A stretch of 64,000 bases of DNA, from assembly GCF_044987625.1 (NCBI RefSeq), contig NZ_JBJDSB010000003.1, forward strand, positions 335,730 through 399,729, read 5' to 3'. Shown here piece by piece: positions 16,978 through 25,017 of the stretch. The stretch is from Desulfobaculum sp044987625. Lineage in GTDB: Bacteria > Desulfobacterota > Desulfovibrionia > Desulfovibrionales > Desulfovibrionaceae. The notes under the pieces were generated by a model. The model was not told where the DNA came from and did not search any database. It saw only the letters and a program-made list of their open reading frames with translations. Numbering within the stretch: position 1 is the stretch's first letter; every line of letters starts with the position of its first letter. The translations under genes and the position numbers were made by a program.

Positions 16978-17817
16978 ATGGAATTGACCCGCGATATTCT
17001 CTTTTTCCCGGAAATGCATGCCCCGGAAGGCGCGCAGTATCCCGCCACCATCAAGTTTTTTGACCCCGGTCTGGCCGACCCCGCAGACGGGCGTTACCTT
17101 ATGCCCGAGGGGCTTCCTCTGTCCCGGCAGGACGCCATGAACTGGCTGGGGCAGACCACAGGCTACGCCGAGTTGTTCCAAAAGCCCGGCGACCTGCGCG
17201 CCCACAGCGCCACGCACGAGGACTTCTTTACCGGTTCGACCATGGACATCGCCAGCGAGCTGATGGCCATGGAGGCCCCCCGCGCGGAAAAGGCCGAGGC
17301 AGACGATGCGGCGGCTTCCAGTGCGGCCAAGGCGCAGGGTGTGTTGCTCCTTGCATGGCTGCGCGAGCAGCGCTACCGCGAACTGTCGTCCCTTGATGCC
17401 GGTCTGGACAAGGTCTGGGAGATGTTCGACGAAACCGTTGGGCTGGACCCGGACGACCGCGACGAGATTGACCACCTGGACGCCGATGTGTTCGCCCCGC
17501 TTGGCGAGGTGGCTCCCTATGCCGAAAATGGCGTGTGGAAGCCCGTGCTGGAGGCCATGCTCCGCCTTTTGCCCGAACAGACGGTGCTTTTCGTCCGCGA
17601 ACAGGCCGTTGTTGACGAATGGGTGGACGCGGGGCTGACCTTTGCCGACCCTACGCCGGAACTGGCCGAAGCCGCGCAGGACGCGCCCCTTGCCGAGGGT
17701 GAGCGGCTGGCTTTGCTGGTTGCGCCCGGCTATCAGTTGTCCCTGCGCGCCAAGCTCCCCGAGGGCAGTGCGTGGCTTGCGGGCGACCGGACCATGCTTG
17801 TGGTTCTGCGCGGGTAA
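16978..17817 (+). CDS. Conserved hypothetical acidic protein
   Basis: A 279-residue acidic, soluble protein beginning MELTRDILFFPEMHAPEGAQ. No signal peptide, membrane helix or known motif is seen. The N-terminal two thirds are rich in Asp/Glu/Ala helices. The C-terminal part (LLVAPGYQLSLRAKLPEGSA) ends with beta-like strands. Two upstream in-frame ATGs (16882, 16942) overlap the preceding gene; 16978 is favoured by AGAGAG upstream. It follows the Cys-rich gene closely. No function can be assigned. Confidence 0.6.
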   Translation: MELTRDILFFPEMHAPEGAQYPATIKFFDPGLADPADGRYLMPEGLPLSRQDAMNWLGQTTGYAELFQKPGDLRAHSATHEDFFTGSTMDIASELMAMEAPRAEKAEADDAAASSAAKAQGVLLLAWLREQRYRELSSLDAGLDKVWEMFDETVGLDPDDRDEIDHLDADVFAPLGEVAPYAENGVWKPVLEAMLRLLPEQTVLFVREQAVVDEWVDAGLTFADPTPELAEAAQDAPLAEGERLALLVAPGYQLSLRAKLPEGSAWLAGDRTMLVVLRG

Positions 17818-17976
17818 TCCACTGCGCGTTTGACGTCCCCCCGGCGCAATTCGGGCGCACACCTGACAGAATCCGGGGCAGAACTTCGGGCACACCTTGG
17901 GCGGCAGCGCACGTGCCGCCGCCATGACACACCATCGCGCCCCAGCGCGCGACAAGACGGACAAGGACGATTGTTC

Positions 17977-18684
17977 ATGTTTATCTGCAATGATTTTTGT
18001 GGGCTGGACTTTTTGCGTGGTCTCAAGGGCGTTGTCTTTGATTGCGACGGCGTCATGTTTGACACGCGGGCCCTCAATATGCGCTTCTACAACCTGATTC
18101 TCGACCGGATGGGACTGCCGCCCATGGACAAGGGACAGGAGGACTATGTCCACGCCCACGCCGTTCGTGAATCCATCGCCCACATCGCCCCGGAAGGGCG
18201 GCTGGACGAGGCGCTGACCGTGTGGAAGGGTCTCGACTATACCGAGCTTATCCCCAGCATGGTGCCGGAGGATGGCCTGTATGAACTCCTTGGCACGCTG
18301 CGCGCCGCCGGGCTGAAGATGGGCGTCTATACCAACAGAACCAACACCATGGAACTGGTGCTGGAAAAGTTTGGCATGGCGCAGTTCTTTGACCCGGTGA
18401 TGACGGCCCGCATTGTTGCGCCCAAGCCGCATCCCGAGGGCATGCACCGCATTCTTGAGGCGTGGAACATCGCCCCGCACGAAATGGCGTATATTGGCGA
18501 CACCGAGCTTGATGCACAAGTGGCTGGCGCGGTTGGCGTTCCCTTTTGGGCGTATGGTAACGAGTCGCTTCAGGCGCAGATGTATCTGCGCGATTTTTGG
18601 AGCCTGCGCCGCCGTATCGTGCATGCTGCACGCGAAGGCGGAGTGCTTGGTACGGGGTGCACCCGTCCGCACTGTGAGGCGTAG
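17977..18684 (+). CDS. HAD-superfamily phosphatase (beta-phosphoglucomutase/PGP-like)
   Basis: A 235-residue haloacid-dehalogenase-type hydrolase. Motif I is VVFDCDGVMFDT (D-x-D nucleophile/acid), motif II is VYTNRT, motif III is the Lys of VAPKPHPEG, and motif IV is YIGDTELDAQVAG. The helical cap between motifs I and II is of the C1 type, as in phosphoglycolate phosphatases. The start at 17977 (AAGGA ten bases upstream) is preferred to the longer frame from 17830, whose first 49 residues look non-coding. Substrate unknown. It is followed by the yggT-divIVA group after about 100 bases. Confidence 0.87.
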   Translation: MFICNDFCGLDFLRGLKGVVFDCDGVMFDTRALNMRFYNLILDRMGLPPMDKGQEDYVHAHAVRESIAHIAPEGRLDEALTVWKGLDYTELIPSMVPEDGLYELLGTLRAAGLKMGVYTNRTNTMELVLEKFGMAQFFDPVMTARIVAPKPHPEGMHRILEAWNIAPHEMAYIGDTELDAQVAGAVGVPFWAYGNESLQAQMYLRDFWSLRRRIVHAAREGGVLGTGCTRPHCEA

Positions 18685-18783
18685 AAAAATAACCCTTGCT
18701 AGTTGAGGGTGGATGTGCCAACAATTCTTTAACCCGCAACTCCCCAGCATAGCTGAAATGCGGAAGGTTTTCACGGAGGAAAG

Positions 18784-19068
18784 ATGGGTCCGATAGTAAG
18801 CGGATTGATTTACATACTTCTCATGGTTCTGAACCTCTACAAGTGGATTGTCATCATTTCTGCACTCATCACGTGGGTGCGTCCCGATCCTTACAATCCT
18901 ATTGTGCGTTTTCTGCGTTCCGCCACGGAGCCGGTGTTTTACCGCGTTCGCAAGTGGCTGCCGTTTGTCTTTGTTGGCGGTGTGGACCTTTCGCCGATTG
19001 TCGTGCTTTTTGCCATATTCTTCTTGGAGCACGTCGTCAGGGGCTATTTCCCCATGCTTATGATGTAG
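18784..19068 (+). CDS. YggT-family membrane protein
   Basis: A 94-residue protein with two hydrophobic helices (SGLIYILLMVLNLYKWIVII and SPIVVLFAIFFLEHVV) around the family hallmark WVRPDPYNPIVRFLRSATEP. YggT proteins are small inner-membrane proteins linked with cell division and osmotic shock tolerance. GGAGGAAAG directly precedes the ATG. It sits 12 bases before the DivIVA gene, a frequent conserved pairing. Confidence 0.92.
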   Translation: MGPIVSGLIYILLMVLNLYKWIVIISALITWVRPDPYNPIVRFLRSATEPVFYRVRKWLPFVFVGGVDLSPIVVLFAIFFLEHVVRGYFPMLMM

Positions 19069-19080
19069 GCAAAGGAGTTC

Positions 19081-19590
19081 ATGATGGCGGTTTCTAAAAT
19101 CGATGTTCTCAACAAGACGTTTGGGCGTTCATTTCGTGGATACACCTGCGCGGAGGTTGACGCCTTCCTGCAGGAGGTTGCGGATTCTCTTGGCGCACTG
19201 TCCGAGGCAAACAAGGCGCTGGACGCCCGTGTTGCCTCGCTGGAGCATGCGCTGGAGGAGCACAAGGGGCGCGAACAGACCCTGCGCGACACTCTGGTAA
19301 CCACGCAGCGCATGGTGGACGACATGAAAGCCACCGCGCAGAAGGAAGCCCAGCTCATCATCGACGCCGCCAACGCCAAGGGCGAGGTGCTCCTTAATCA
19401 GGCGCACAATCGCCTTGCGCAAATTCACGGCGACATCTCGGAACTGAAGAAACAGCGCACGCAGTTCGAAGTAAAGCTTCGGTCCATTCTTGACGCGCAC
19501 CTACGCATGTTGGAGCTCGACAAGGAGGAAGAAGAATCGCTCGACGCTGCTGAGCAGAAACTCAAGTTTATCAAAAAGGCGGGCGCTTAG
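19081..19590 (+). CDS. DivIVA domain protein
   Basis: A 169-residue coiled-coil protein. It opens with KIDVLNKTFGRSFRGYTCAE followed by VDAFLQEVADSLG, the DivIVA N-terminal lipid-binding signature, and continues with long heptad-rich helices to the end. DivIVA-like proteins bind curved membranes at cell poles and septa and recruit partners. AAGGAGTTC precedes two adjacent ATGs (19081, 19084), so the start is uncertain by one residue. It lies between yggT and the YggU-family gene. Confidence 0.9.
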   Translation: MMAVSKIDVLNKTFGRSFRGYTCAEVDAFLQEVADSLGALSEANKALDARVASLEHALEEHKGREQTLRDTLVTTQRMVDDMKATAQKEAQLIIDAANAKGEVLLNQAHNRLAQIHGDISELKKQRTQFEVKLRSILDAHLRMLELDKEEEESLDAAEQKLKFIKKAGA

Positions 19591-19618
19591 TCCGCCTTTT
19601 TGCGTATCGGGGAACGGT

Positions 19619-19912
19619 TTGGAAGATTCGCTTCCGGTATATGTGCGTAAGGTCTCTGACGAAAGCTGGGCGCTGTCCATCTGGGTGCAGCCCGGTGCCA
19701 AAAAGAGCGCCGTGGAGGGCATCCACGACGGTTGCCTCAAGGTCCGCCTGATGGCCCCGGCCGTCGAGAACAAGGCCAACAAAGCCCTCACGGCGTTCAT
19801 CGCCGCCGAGCTTGGCGTGAAAAAAGGCCGCGTACACATTGAAAAAGGCGAAAAAAGCCGACGGAAGACAGTGATTGTTGAAGCAGGATCCGAACCCCCT
19901 TGGCCACAGTAG
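19619..19912 (+). CDS. DUF167/YggU-family protein
   Basis: A 97-residue protein matching the YggU family: LSIWVQPGAKKSAVEGIHDG, LKVRLMAPAVENKANKALTA and VHIEKGEKSRRKTVIVE. The family fold is small alpha/beta and its function is unknown. A TTG at 19619 is taken as start because GGGGA lies just upstream and the length then fits the family; an internal GTG is the alternative. It follows divIVA by 28 bases. Confidence 0.85.
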   Translation: MEDSLPVYVRKVSDESWALSIWVQPGAKKSAVEGIHDGCLKVRLMAPAVENKANKALTAFIAAELGVKKGRVHIEKGEKSRRKTVIVEAGSEPPWPQ

Positions 19913-19958
19913 GCCTCGGGGGAGACGATAGGAACCATAAGTCAAAAGGAGTAGGCTC

Positions 19959-20186
19959 ATGGAAAGGAAGGATCTTGAATTGATCACGAGGCTTGCTGAT
20001 AACAATTCCGAAGTCAAGATTCTCTGGGAAGAGCATCAGCTTTATGAAAAGCAGCTCGAAAAGCTTGAGAAGAAAGCCTACCACTCACCCGAAGAACTGC
20101 GAGTTATAAAGGACCTGAAAAAGAAAAAGCTTGCTGGCAAGACCAAGTTGCAGAGCATCATAGACCGGGCCACAGCGGAGGGCTGA
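19959..20186 (+). CDS. DUF465/YdcH-family coiled-coil protein
   Basis: A 75-residue helical protein: ELITRLADNNSEVKILWEEH, then EKQLEKLEKKAYHSPEELRV and KDLKKKKLAGKTKLQSII. The pattern L-x3-H-x3-x-x-I-x-x-L of DUF465 is recognisable. Function unknown. It ends one base before ilvB, so it probably shares the transcript with the branched-chain amino-acid genes. Confidence 0.85.
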   Translation: MERKDLELITRLADNNSEVKILWEEHQLYEKQLEKLEKKAYHSPEELRVIKDLKKKKLAGKTKLQSIIDRATAEG

Positions 20187-20187
20187 T

Positions 20188-21885
20188 ATGGAGCTGACCG
20201 GGGCGCAGATTCTGCTGGAGAGTATGAAACAGGAAAACGTGGAAAGCATTTTTGGCTTTCCCGGTGGGGCTGTCATCGACATATACGATGAAATCCCCAA
20301 CCATCCTGAAATCACGCACTATCTCGTCCGCCATGAGCAGGGCGCGATCCATGCCGCGGACGGCTACGCCCGTGCGACTGGCAAGGTCGGCGTGTGCCTC
20401 GTTACGTCCGGTCCCGGTGCCACCAACACCGTGACCGGCATCGCCAATGCCTATATGGACTCCATCCCCGTGGTTATCTTCACCGGGCAGGTTCCGTCCA
20501 ACCTCATCGGAAACGACGCCTTTCAGGAAGTCGACATCGTGGGCATTACCCGCCCATGCACCAAACATAACTACCTCGTCAAAGACGTCCGCGACCTTGC
20601 GCGCGTTATCAAAGAGGCCTTCTACCTCGCCCGTACCGGTCGTCCCGGTCCGGTGCTCGTCGACTTGCCTAAGGACGTGATGCAGGCCAAAACGGAATTC
20701 TCCTATCCCGAAACCTGCTGCATGCGGAGCTACAAGCCCACCGTCGAGCCAAACAGAAAACAGCTTGTGCGCGCCTTCGAGCTTGTGCGCGAGGCGCAGC
20801 GCCCGTTGTTGTACGTTGGCGGCGGTGTCATCAGCTCCAATGCGCACGAAGAGCTGACGTGGCTGGCGCGCAAACTGCGCATTCCAGTCACCACCACGCT
20901 GATGGGCCTTGGGGCGTTTCCCGGTGACGATGAGTTGTTCCTCGGCATGCTGGGCATGCACGGGACCTACGCCGCCAACCGTGCGGTGCAGGAATGTGAC
21001 CTGCTCATCGCCGTGGGAGCGCGCTTTGATGACCGCGTAACAGGCAAGCTCTCCACATTCGCCTCGAATGCAAAGATTATCCATATTGACGTTGACCCAA
21101 CGTCCATCCGCAAGAATGTGCTTGTGGATGTTCCCATCGTGGCCGACTGCGCCGCGACGCTTCGTGCCCTGAAAAAAGAAGTTGAAGCCGGTATCATCGC
21201 CGAGGAGGTTCTGGAAGAGCACGTTCCATGGCTGGAGCGCGTCTCGGACTGGGCCAAACGGCATCCGCTGACCTACAACGGCAAGGATGGCGCAGACATC
21301 AAGCCGCAGCAGGTGGTGGAAACGCTGTACGACATTACCGGCGGCAACGCCATCATCACCACAGAAGTGGGACAAAACCAGATGTGGGCGGCGCAGTTCT
21401 TCCGCTATCGCCGCCCGCGGACACTGCTCACATCCGGCGGCCTGGGCACTATGGGCTTCGGGTTTCCCGCAGCCATAGGCGCTCAGGTCGCCTTCCCCGG
21501 CGAACTTGTCCTCGACATTGCCGGTGACGGCTCCATCCAGATGAACATCCAAGAGATGGCAACCGCCGTCTGCTACGGACTGCCCATCAAGATCATTATC
21601 CTGAACAATGGTTTTCTGGGCATGGTGCGGCAGTGGCAGGAACTCTTCTACGCCAAGAACTACTGCTCCACCTGCATGGACTACGCCCCGGACTTTGTGC
21701 GCCTTGCCGAAGCCTACGGTGCGTCGGGCTATCGCATCACCAAGCCGGGCGAGCTGCGCCCCATGCTTGAGGAAGCCCTCGCGCTGCCCAAGACCGTGGT
21801 TGTGGACATTGCTGTCTCCAAGGAGGAAAACGTGTATCCCATGGTTCCGGCGGGCGCATCGCTGAACGAAATGCTGTTGGTCTAG
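20188..21885 (+). CDS. ilvB: Acetolactate synthase large subunit
   Basis: A 565-residue ThDP enzyme that condenses pyruvate with pyruvate or 2-ketobutyrate, the first common step of valine, leucine and isoleucine synthesis. The catalytic Glu is in YLVRHEQGAIHAADGYARAT, the FAD/ThDP region includes GPGATNTVTGIANAYMDSIP, and the cofactor motif is IAGDGSIQMNIQEMATAV with the closing N-N-G-F-L-G-M-V-R-Q-W-Q. Length is normal. It is followed after 9 bases by ilvN and then by ilvC. Confidence 0.96.
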   Translation: MELTGAQILLESMKQENVESIFGFPGGAVIDIYDEIPNHPEITHYLVRHEQGAIHAADGYARATGKVGVCLVTSGPGATNTVTGIANAYMDSIPVVIFTGQVPSNLIGNDAFQEVDIVGITRPCTKHNYLVKDVRDLARVIKEAFYLARTGRPGPVLVDLPKDVMQAKTEFSYPETCCMRSYKPTVEPNRKQLVRAFELVREAQRPLLYVGGGVISSNAHEELTWLARKLRIPVTTTLMGLGAFPGDDELFLGMLGMHGTYAANRAVQECDLLIAVGARFDDRVTGKLSTFASNAKIIHIDVDPTSIRKNVLVDVPIVADCAATLRALKKEVEAGIIAEEVLEEHVPWLERVSDWAKRHPLTYNGKDGADIKPQQVVETLYDITGGNAIITTEVGQNQMWAAQFFRYRRPRTLLTSGGLGTMGFGFPAAIGAQVAFPGELVLDIAGDGSIQMNIQEMATAVCYGLPIKIIILNNGFLGMVRQWQELFYAKNYCSTCMDYAPDFVRLAEAYGASGYRITKPGELRPMLEEALALPKTVVVDIAVSKEENVYPMVPAGASLNEMLLV

Positions 21886-21894
21886 GGGGAACGG

Positions 21895-22374
21895 ATGCGA
21901 CACGTACTCAGTATTCTGGTGGAAAATGAACCCGGTGTGCTCTCCCGTGTGTCCGGGCTGTTCAGCGGCAGGGGATTTAATATCGAGTCCCTCAACGTTG
22001 GGCCAACCCTCGAACCCGGCGTTTCGCTTATGACCATTGCCACAGTTGGCGAAGACGCCATCATTGAGCAAATCATCAAGCAACTGCGCAAGCTGGTCAC
22101 TGTTATCAAAGTGGTGGACATGTCGGAGCACACCTCCGTCGAACGCGAAATGATCCTCCTCAAGGTCAACGCCGCCGAGTCCAGCCGCGCCGAGATACTA
22201 CGAATTACCGACATATTCCGCTGCAAGGTCGTAGACGTCAGCCCTGACGAAATGACCATTGAGGCCACCGGCACCACGGACAAGGTTCGCGCCATCCTGA
22301 ATATGCTCCAGCGATTTGGGATTAAGGAAATTGCCCGCACAGGAACGGTTGCCATGCGGCGGAGCATGCAGTAA
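21895..22374 (+). CDS. ilvN: Acetolactate synthase small (regulatory) subunit
   Basis: A 159-residue protein. The N-terminal ACT domain is SILVENEPGVLSRVSGLFSG then RGFNIESLNVGPTLEPGVS, typical of IlvN/IlvH; it binds valine for feedback inhibition and activates the large subunit. The C-terminal regulatory domain continues through ILRITDIFRCKVVDVSPDEM. GGGGAACGG precedes the ATG. It belongs to the ilvBNC operon. Confidence 0.95.
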   Translation: MRHVLSILVENEPGVLSRVSGLFSGRGFNIESLNVGPTLEPGVSLMTIATVGEDAIIEQIIKQLRKLVTVIKVVDMSEHTSVEREMILLKVNAAESSRAEILRITDIFRCKVVDVSPDEMTIEATGTTDKVRAILNMLQRFGIKEIARTGTVAMRRSMQ

Positions 22375-22383
22375 CCTTCCCCC

Positions 22384-22418
22384 TTGGGCTGGGAGGACCA
22401 GCCCAACGTCCTTTGATT
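22384..22418 (+). promoter_or_regulatory. Hairpin with T-rich tail between ilvN and ilvC (possible attenuator)
   Basis: TTGGGCTGG (22384-22392) and CCAGCCCAA (22398-22406) form a perfect 9-bp stem with a GAGGA loop, followed by CGTCCTTTGATTTT. It lies in the 132-base gap between ilvN and ilvC and could partly terminate transcription or stabilise the ilvBN mRNA end. The GAGGA in the loop resembles a ribosome-binding site. Function is inferred only. Confidence 0.5.
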
Positions 22419-22506
22419 TTATGGAATCAGTCGCCGGGGGGTGCCGGTGGCTGATTTCTCGTCTCCGAATAGGGGAACAAACGCAAAACGGAAAAAGAGG
22501 ATACCA

Positions 22507-23496
22507 ATGCAGATCTACTACGAGCAGGACGCAAACCTTGAGCTCCTGAAAGGCAAAACCATCGCCGTCATCGGCTATGGCAGCCAGGGCCACGCACATG
22601 CCCAGAACCTCCGCGACTCCGGCCTTGAGGTGATCATCGGCCAGCGTCCCGGTGGCGCCAACTACGAGCTTGCCAAAGAACACGGCTTCGAGCCCATGTC
22701 CGCCGCTGACGCCGCGGCCAAGGCCGACGTCATCATGATTCTTCTGCCCGATCAGGTGCAGGCCAAGGTTTACCAGAACGACATTCTGCCGAATCTCAAG
22801 CCCGGCAACGTCCTGTTCTTCGCCCACGGTTTCAACATCCACTACGGTCAGATTGTTCCGCCCGCAGACGTGGACGTTGTCATGGTCGCCCCCAAGGGCC
22901 CCGGCCATCTCGTCCGCCGCGTCTACACCGAAGGTGGCGGCGTCCCCTGCCTTTACGCCGTGCATCAGGATGCCTCCGGCAAAGCCAAGGACATCGCCCT
23001 CGCGTACGCCAAGGGCGTCGGCGGTGCGCGCTCCGGCGTGATGGAGACCACCTTCAAGGAAGAGACCGAAACCGACCTCTTCGGTGAACAGGTCGTCCTC
23101 TGCGGCGGCCTGACCCAGCTCATTCAGAAGGGCTTCGAGACCCTCGTCGAGGCTGGCTACCAGCCCGAAGTCGCCTACTTCGAGTGCCTGCACGAAGTGA
23201 AGCTCATCGTCGACCTCATCTACGAGGGCGGCCTCGCCAATATGCGCCACTCCATCTCCGATACCGCCGAGTACGGCGATTTCACCCGCGGGCCGCGCAT
23301 CGTTACCGACGACACCAAAGTCGAAATGAAAAAGTGCCTCGCCGAAATTCAGGACGGCCGCTTCGCCAAGGAATTCATCCTTGAGAACCTCGCCGGACAG
23401 GCGCAGATGCACGCCATGCGCAAGCAGACCGCTGACCACGACATCGAAAAAGTTGGCGCAAAACTGCGCGACATGATGTCCTGGCTCAAGAAATAG
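22507..23496 (+). CDS. ilvC: Ketol-acid reductoisomerase (NADP+)
   Basis: A 329-residue class I KARI: MQIYYEQDANLELLKGKTIA, the Rossmann motif GYGSQGHAHAQNLRDSG, then MVAPKGPGHLVRR and the metal-binding C-terminal knot with GLTQLIQKGFETLVEAGYQP and the Glu-rich EVKLIVDLIYEGG. It isomerises and reduces acetolactate to dihydroxyvalerate. The start is 22507, with AGAGGA six bases upstream; an earlier in-frame GTG has no such site. A strong terminator follows. Confidence 0.96.
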   Translation: MQIYYEQDANLELLKGKTIAVIGYGSQGHAHAQNLRDSGLEVIIGQRPGGANYELAKEHGFEPMSAADAAAKADVIMILLPDQVQAKVYQNDILPNLKPGNVLFFAHGFNIHYGQIVPPADVDVVMVAPKGPGHLVRRVYTEGGGVPCLYAVHQDASGKAKDIALAYAKGVGGARSGVMETTFKEETETDLFGEQVVLCGGLTQLIQKGFETLVEAGYQPEVAYFECLHEVKLIVDLIYEGGLANMRHSISDTAEYGDFTRGPRIVTDDTKVEMKKCLAEIQDGRFAKEFILENLAGQAQMHAMRKQTADHDIEKVGAKLRDMMSWLKK

Positions 23497-23542
23497 CGAC
23501 GCGCTACGCAATACGCCTCCCCGCATTGACCACGACTGCACC

Positions 23543-23577
23543 AAGGCCGCGCTTCGCACGAAGCGCGGCCTTTTTTC
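23543..23577 (+). terminator. Rho-independent terminator after ilvC
   Basis: AAGGCCGCGCTT (23543-23554) pairs perfectly with AAGCGCGGCCTT (23561-23572) around a CGCACG loop and ends in TTTTTT. It closes the ilv operon just before the repeat region. Confidence 0.93.
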
Positions 23578-23605
23578 CATTTGCGGGGTGGTGCTTGTGG
23601 CGGCG

Positions 23606-23835
23606 GGTGGTGCTTGTGCGGGGCTTTTTTGCCTTCGGCGACTTAAGGGAATGATTCCCTTAAGAATCCCCATATGGTGGGCGTTTTGGGGTGGTGTGCG
23701 AATGGTGCAGTGCCATTCCGCATGACTCCCGAGCGTTTCCCCCATAAGAGGATTTTTAAGGATGAAATCCTTAAACCACCGGAGGCAACACAAGTGGCGC
23801 AACGCCGACACGGTGGGCCAGTCTTTGTGGCAAAC
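23606..23835 (+). repeat. Intergenic repeat, copy A (direct)
   Basis: About 230 bases, near-identical to the adjacent copy B and matched in inverted orientation by copy C at 26106-26322. It starts with GGTGGTGCTTGTGCGGGGC. It holds two palindromes: an 11-bp-arm one at 23642-23664 (CTTAAGGGAAT-G-ATTCCCTTAAG) and a 9-bp-arm one at 23755-23775 (TTTAAGGAT-GAA-ATCCTTAAA). A GGAGGCAACA element follows. No open frame is conserved across the copies, so it is unlikely to code for protein. A truncated start of another copy (GGTGGTGCTTGTGG) may lie at 23586-23599. Confidence 0.88.
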
Positions 23836-24056
23836 GGTGGTGCTTGTGCGGGGCTTTTTTTGCCTTCGGCGACTTAAGGGAATGATTCCCTTAAGAATCC
23901 CCATATGGTGGGCGTTTTAGGGTAGTGTGCGAATGGTGCAGTGCCACTCCGCATGACTCCCGAGCGTTTCCCCCATGAGAGGATTTTTAAGGATGAAATC
24001 CTTAAACCACCGGAGGTAACACAAGTGGCGCAGCGCCACTACGGCCAGCCAGTCCA
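23836..24056 (+). repeat. Intergenic repeat, copy B (direct, tandem to A)
   Basis: Direct tandem copy of A with one extra T in the T run and a few substitutions, none in the palindromes (23873-23895 and 23986-24006). It abuts the promoter region of the araC-type gene, whose ATG is at 24105. The right edge is judged from shared sequence up to GCCAGTC. Confidence 0.88.
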
Positions 24057-24104
24057 TATGGCGGTGCCGGCTGGTTGGCACATTTATAATGGCGGAGAGG
24101 AGCG

Positions 24105-24956
24105 ATGGCGGGCGGAAAGACGGGGCAGCCAGCAGGCAAGGTAAACGACGCGCGGATGTTCTGGGTGCCAGGGTTCTCTGGTGTCCGGATGCTGCGGGCG
24201 ACGTTTACATCGTACGCGTATGAGCGCCACACGCACGGGGAGTACGTGATTGGCGCTGTAGAGCGTGGCGTCCAGCGTTTTTTTCATAAGGGCGGGAACC
24301 ACTACGCGCAGCCGGGCAAGGTGTTTTCGATTAACCCGGACGAAGTGCACGCGGGCGAGGCGGCACTGGAAACGGGGTATACGTACCGCGCGGTGTACGT
24401 TGGTGAGGATGTTCTGAGCGATGTTTTTGCCGATGTGCCGGGTGCGGAGCGGCCCCGGTATTTTCATGCGCCGGATGTGACGGACCCGGAGCTTGCGGCG
24501 CGCCTGACATCGGCGCTGCGGTTGCTGGAGAATCCGGGGAGCGAGGCGTTGGAGGCGCAGTCGCGGTTTGTGCTGTGCTTGCGGGACTTGTTCAACCGGT
24601 ATGCCGGGGCGGATGGCGCGGCGCGTATTGATGGTAGTGGCCGGATGGCGGCGGCGCTGCGGGAGTACTTGGACGCGAATGCGGCGTCCGGGGTGAGCCT
24701 GGATGCGCTGGCGGAATACGCGGGGTTATCGAAGTATTATGTGCTGCGGACGTTTAAGGCGGCGACGGGTATGGCTCCGCATGCGTACCTTGTGCAGCGG
24801 CGTGTTGAGCTGGCCCGGCGTGCGCTGGAGCGGGGCGCGGCTCCTGCCGAGGCGGCGCTTTTGGCTGGTTTTACGGACCAGAGCCATATGACGCGGCGGT
24901 TTAAGGCGATTCATGGCATCACACCGGGCGCATACCGGCGATTATTGAACGGGTAG
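24105..24956 (+). CDS. AraC-family transcriptional regulator
   Basis: A 283-residue regulator. Residues about 20-120 form a cupin-like AraC ligand-binding domain (SYAYERHTHGEYVIGAVERG, GKVFSINPDEVHAGEA). Residues about 180-283 hold two helix-turn-helix motifs: SLDALAEYAGLSKYYVLRTF and AEAALLAGFTDQSHMTRRFK, ending HGITPGAYRR. GAGAGGAGCG precedes the ATG. It lies directly upstream of azlC-azlD in the same orientation, a frequent arrangement in which the regulator controls amino-acid export; whether it senses an amino acid is inferred from context. Confidence 0.92.
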   Translation: MAGGKTGQPAGKVNDARMFWVPGFSGVRMLRATFTSYAYERHTHGEYVIGAVERGVQRFFHKGGNHYAQPGKVFSINPDEVHAGEAALETGYTYRAVYVGEDVLSDVFADVPGAERPRYFHAPDVTDPELAARLTSALRLLENPGSEALEAQSRFVLCLRDLFNRYAGADGAARIDGSGRMAAALREYLDANAASGVSLDALAEYAGLSKYYVLRTFKAATGMAPHAYLVQRRVELARRALERGAAPAEAALLAGFTDQSHMTRRFKAIHGITPGAYRRLLNG

Positions 24957-25017
24957 AGCAATTTTGTACAAGAAATCCTTGGGCTGGCGGCGTAGCGTTG
25001 GTCCCAAGGAGGCAGTA

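Noticed and set aside
16483..19032. 849-residue minus-strand open frame
   Set aside because: Antisense to four plausible plus-strand genes including the HAD phosphatase and yggT; composition of a shadow frame.
20158..22131. 657-residue minus-strand open frame
   Set aside because: Antisense to ilvB and part of ilvN, which are certain.
23606..24056. Possible CRISPR array
   Set aside because: Only two long direct copies of about 230 bases with no spacers of uniform length; this is a dispersed repeat, not CRISPR.
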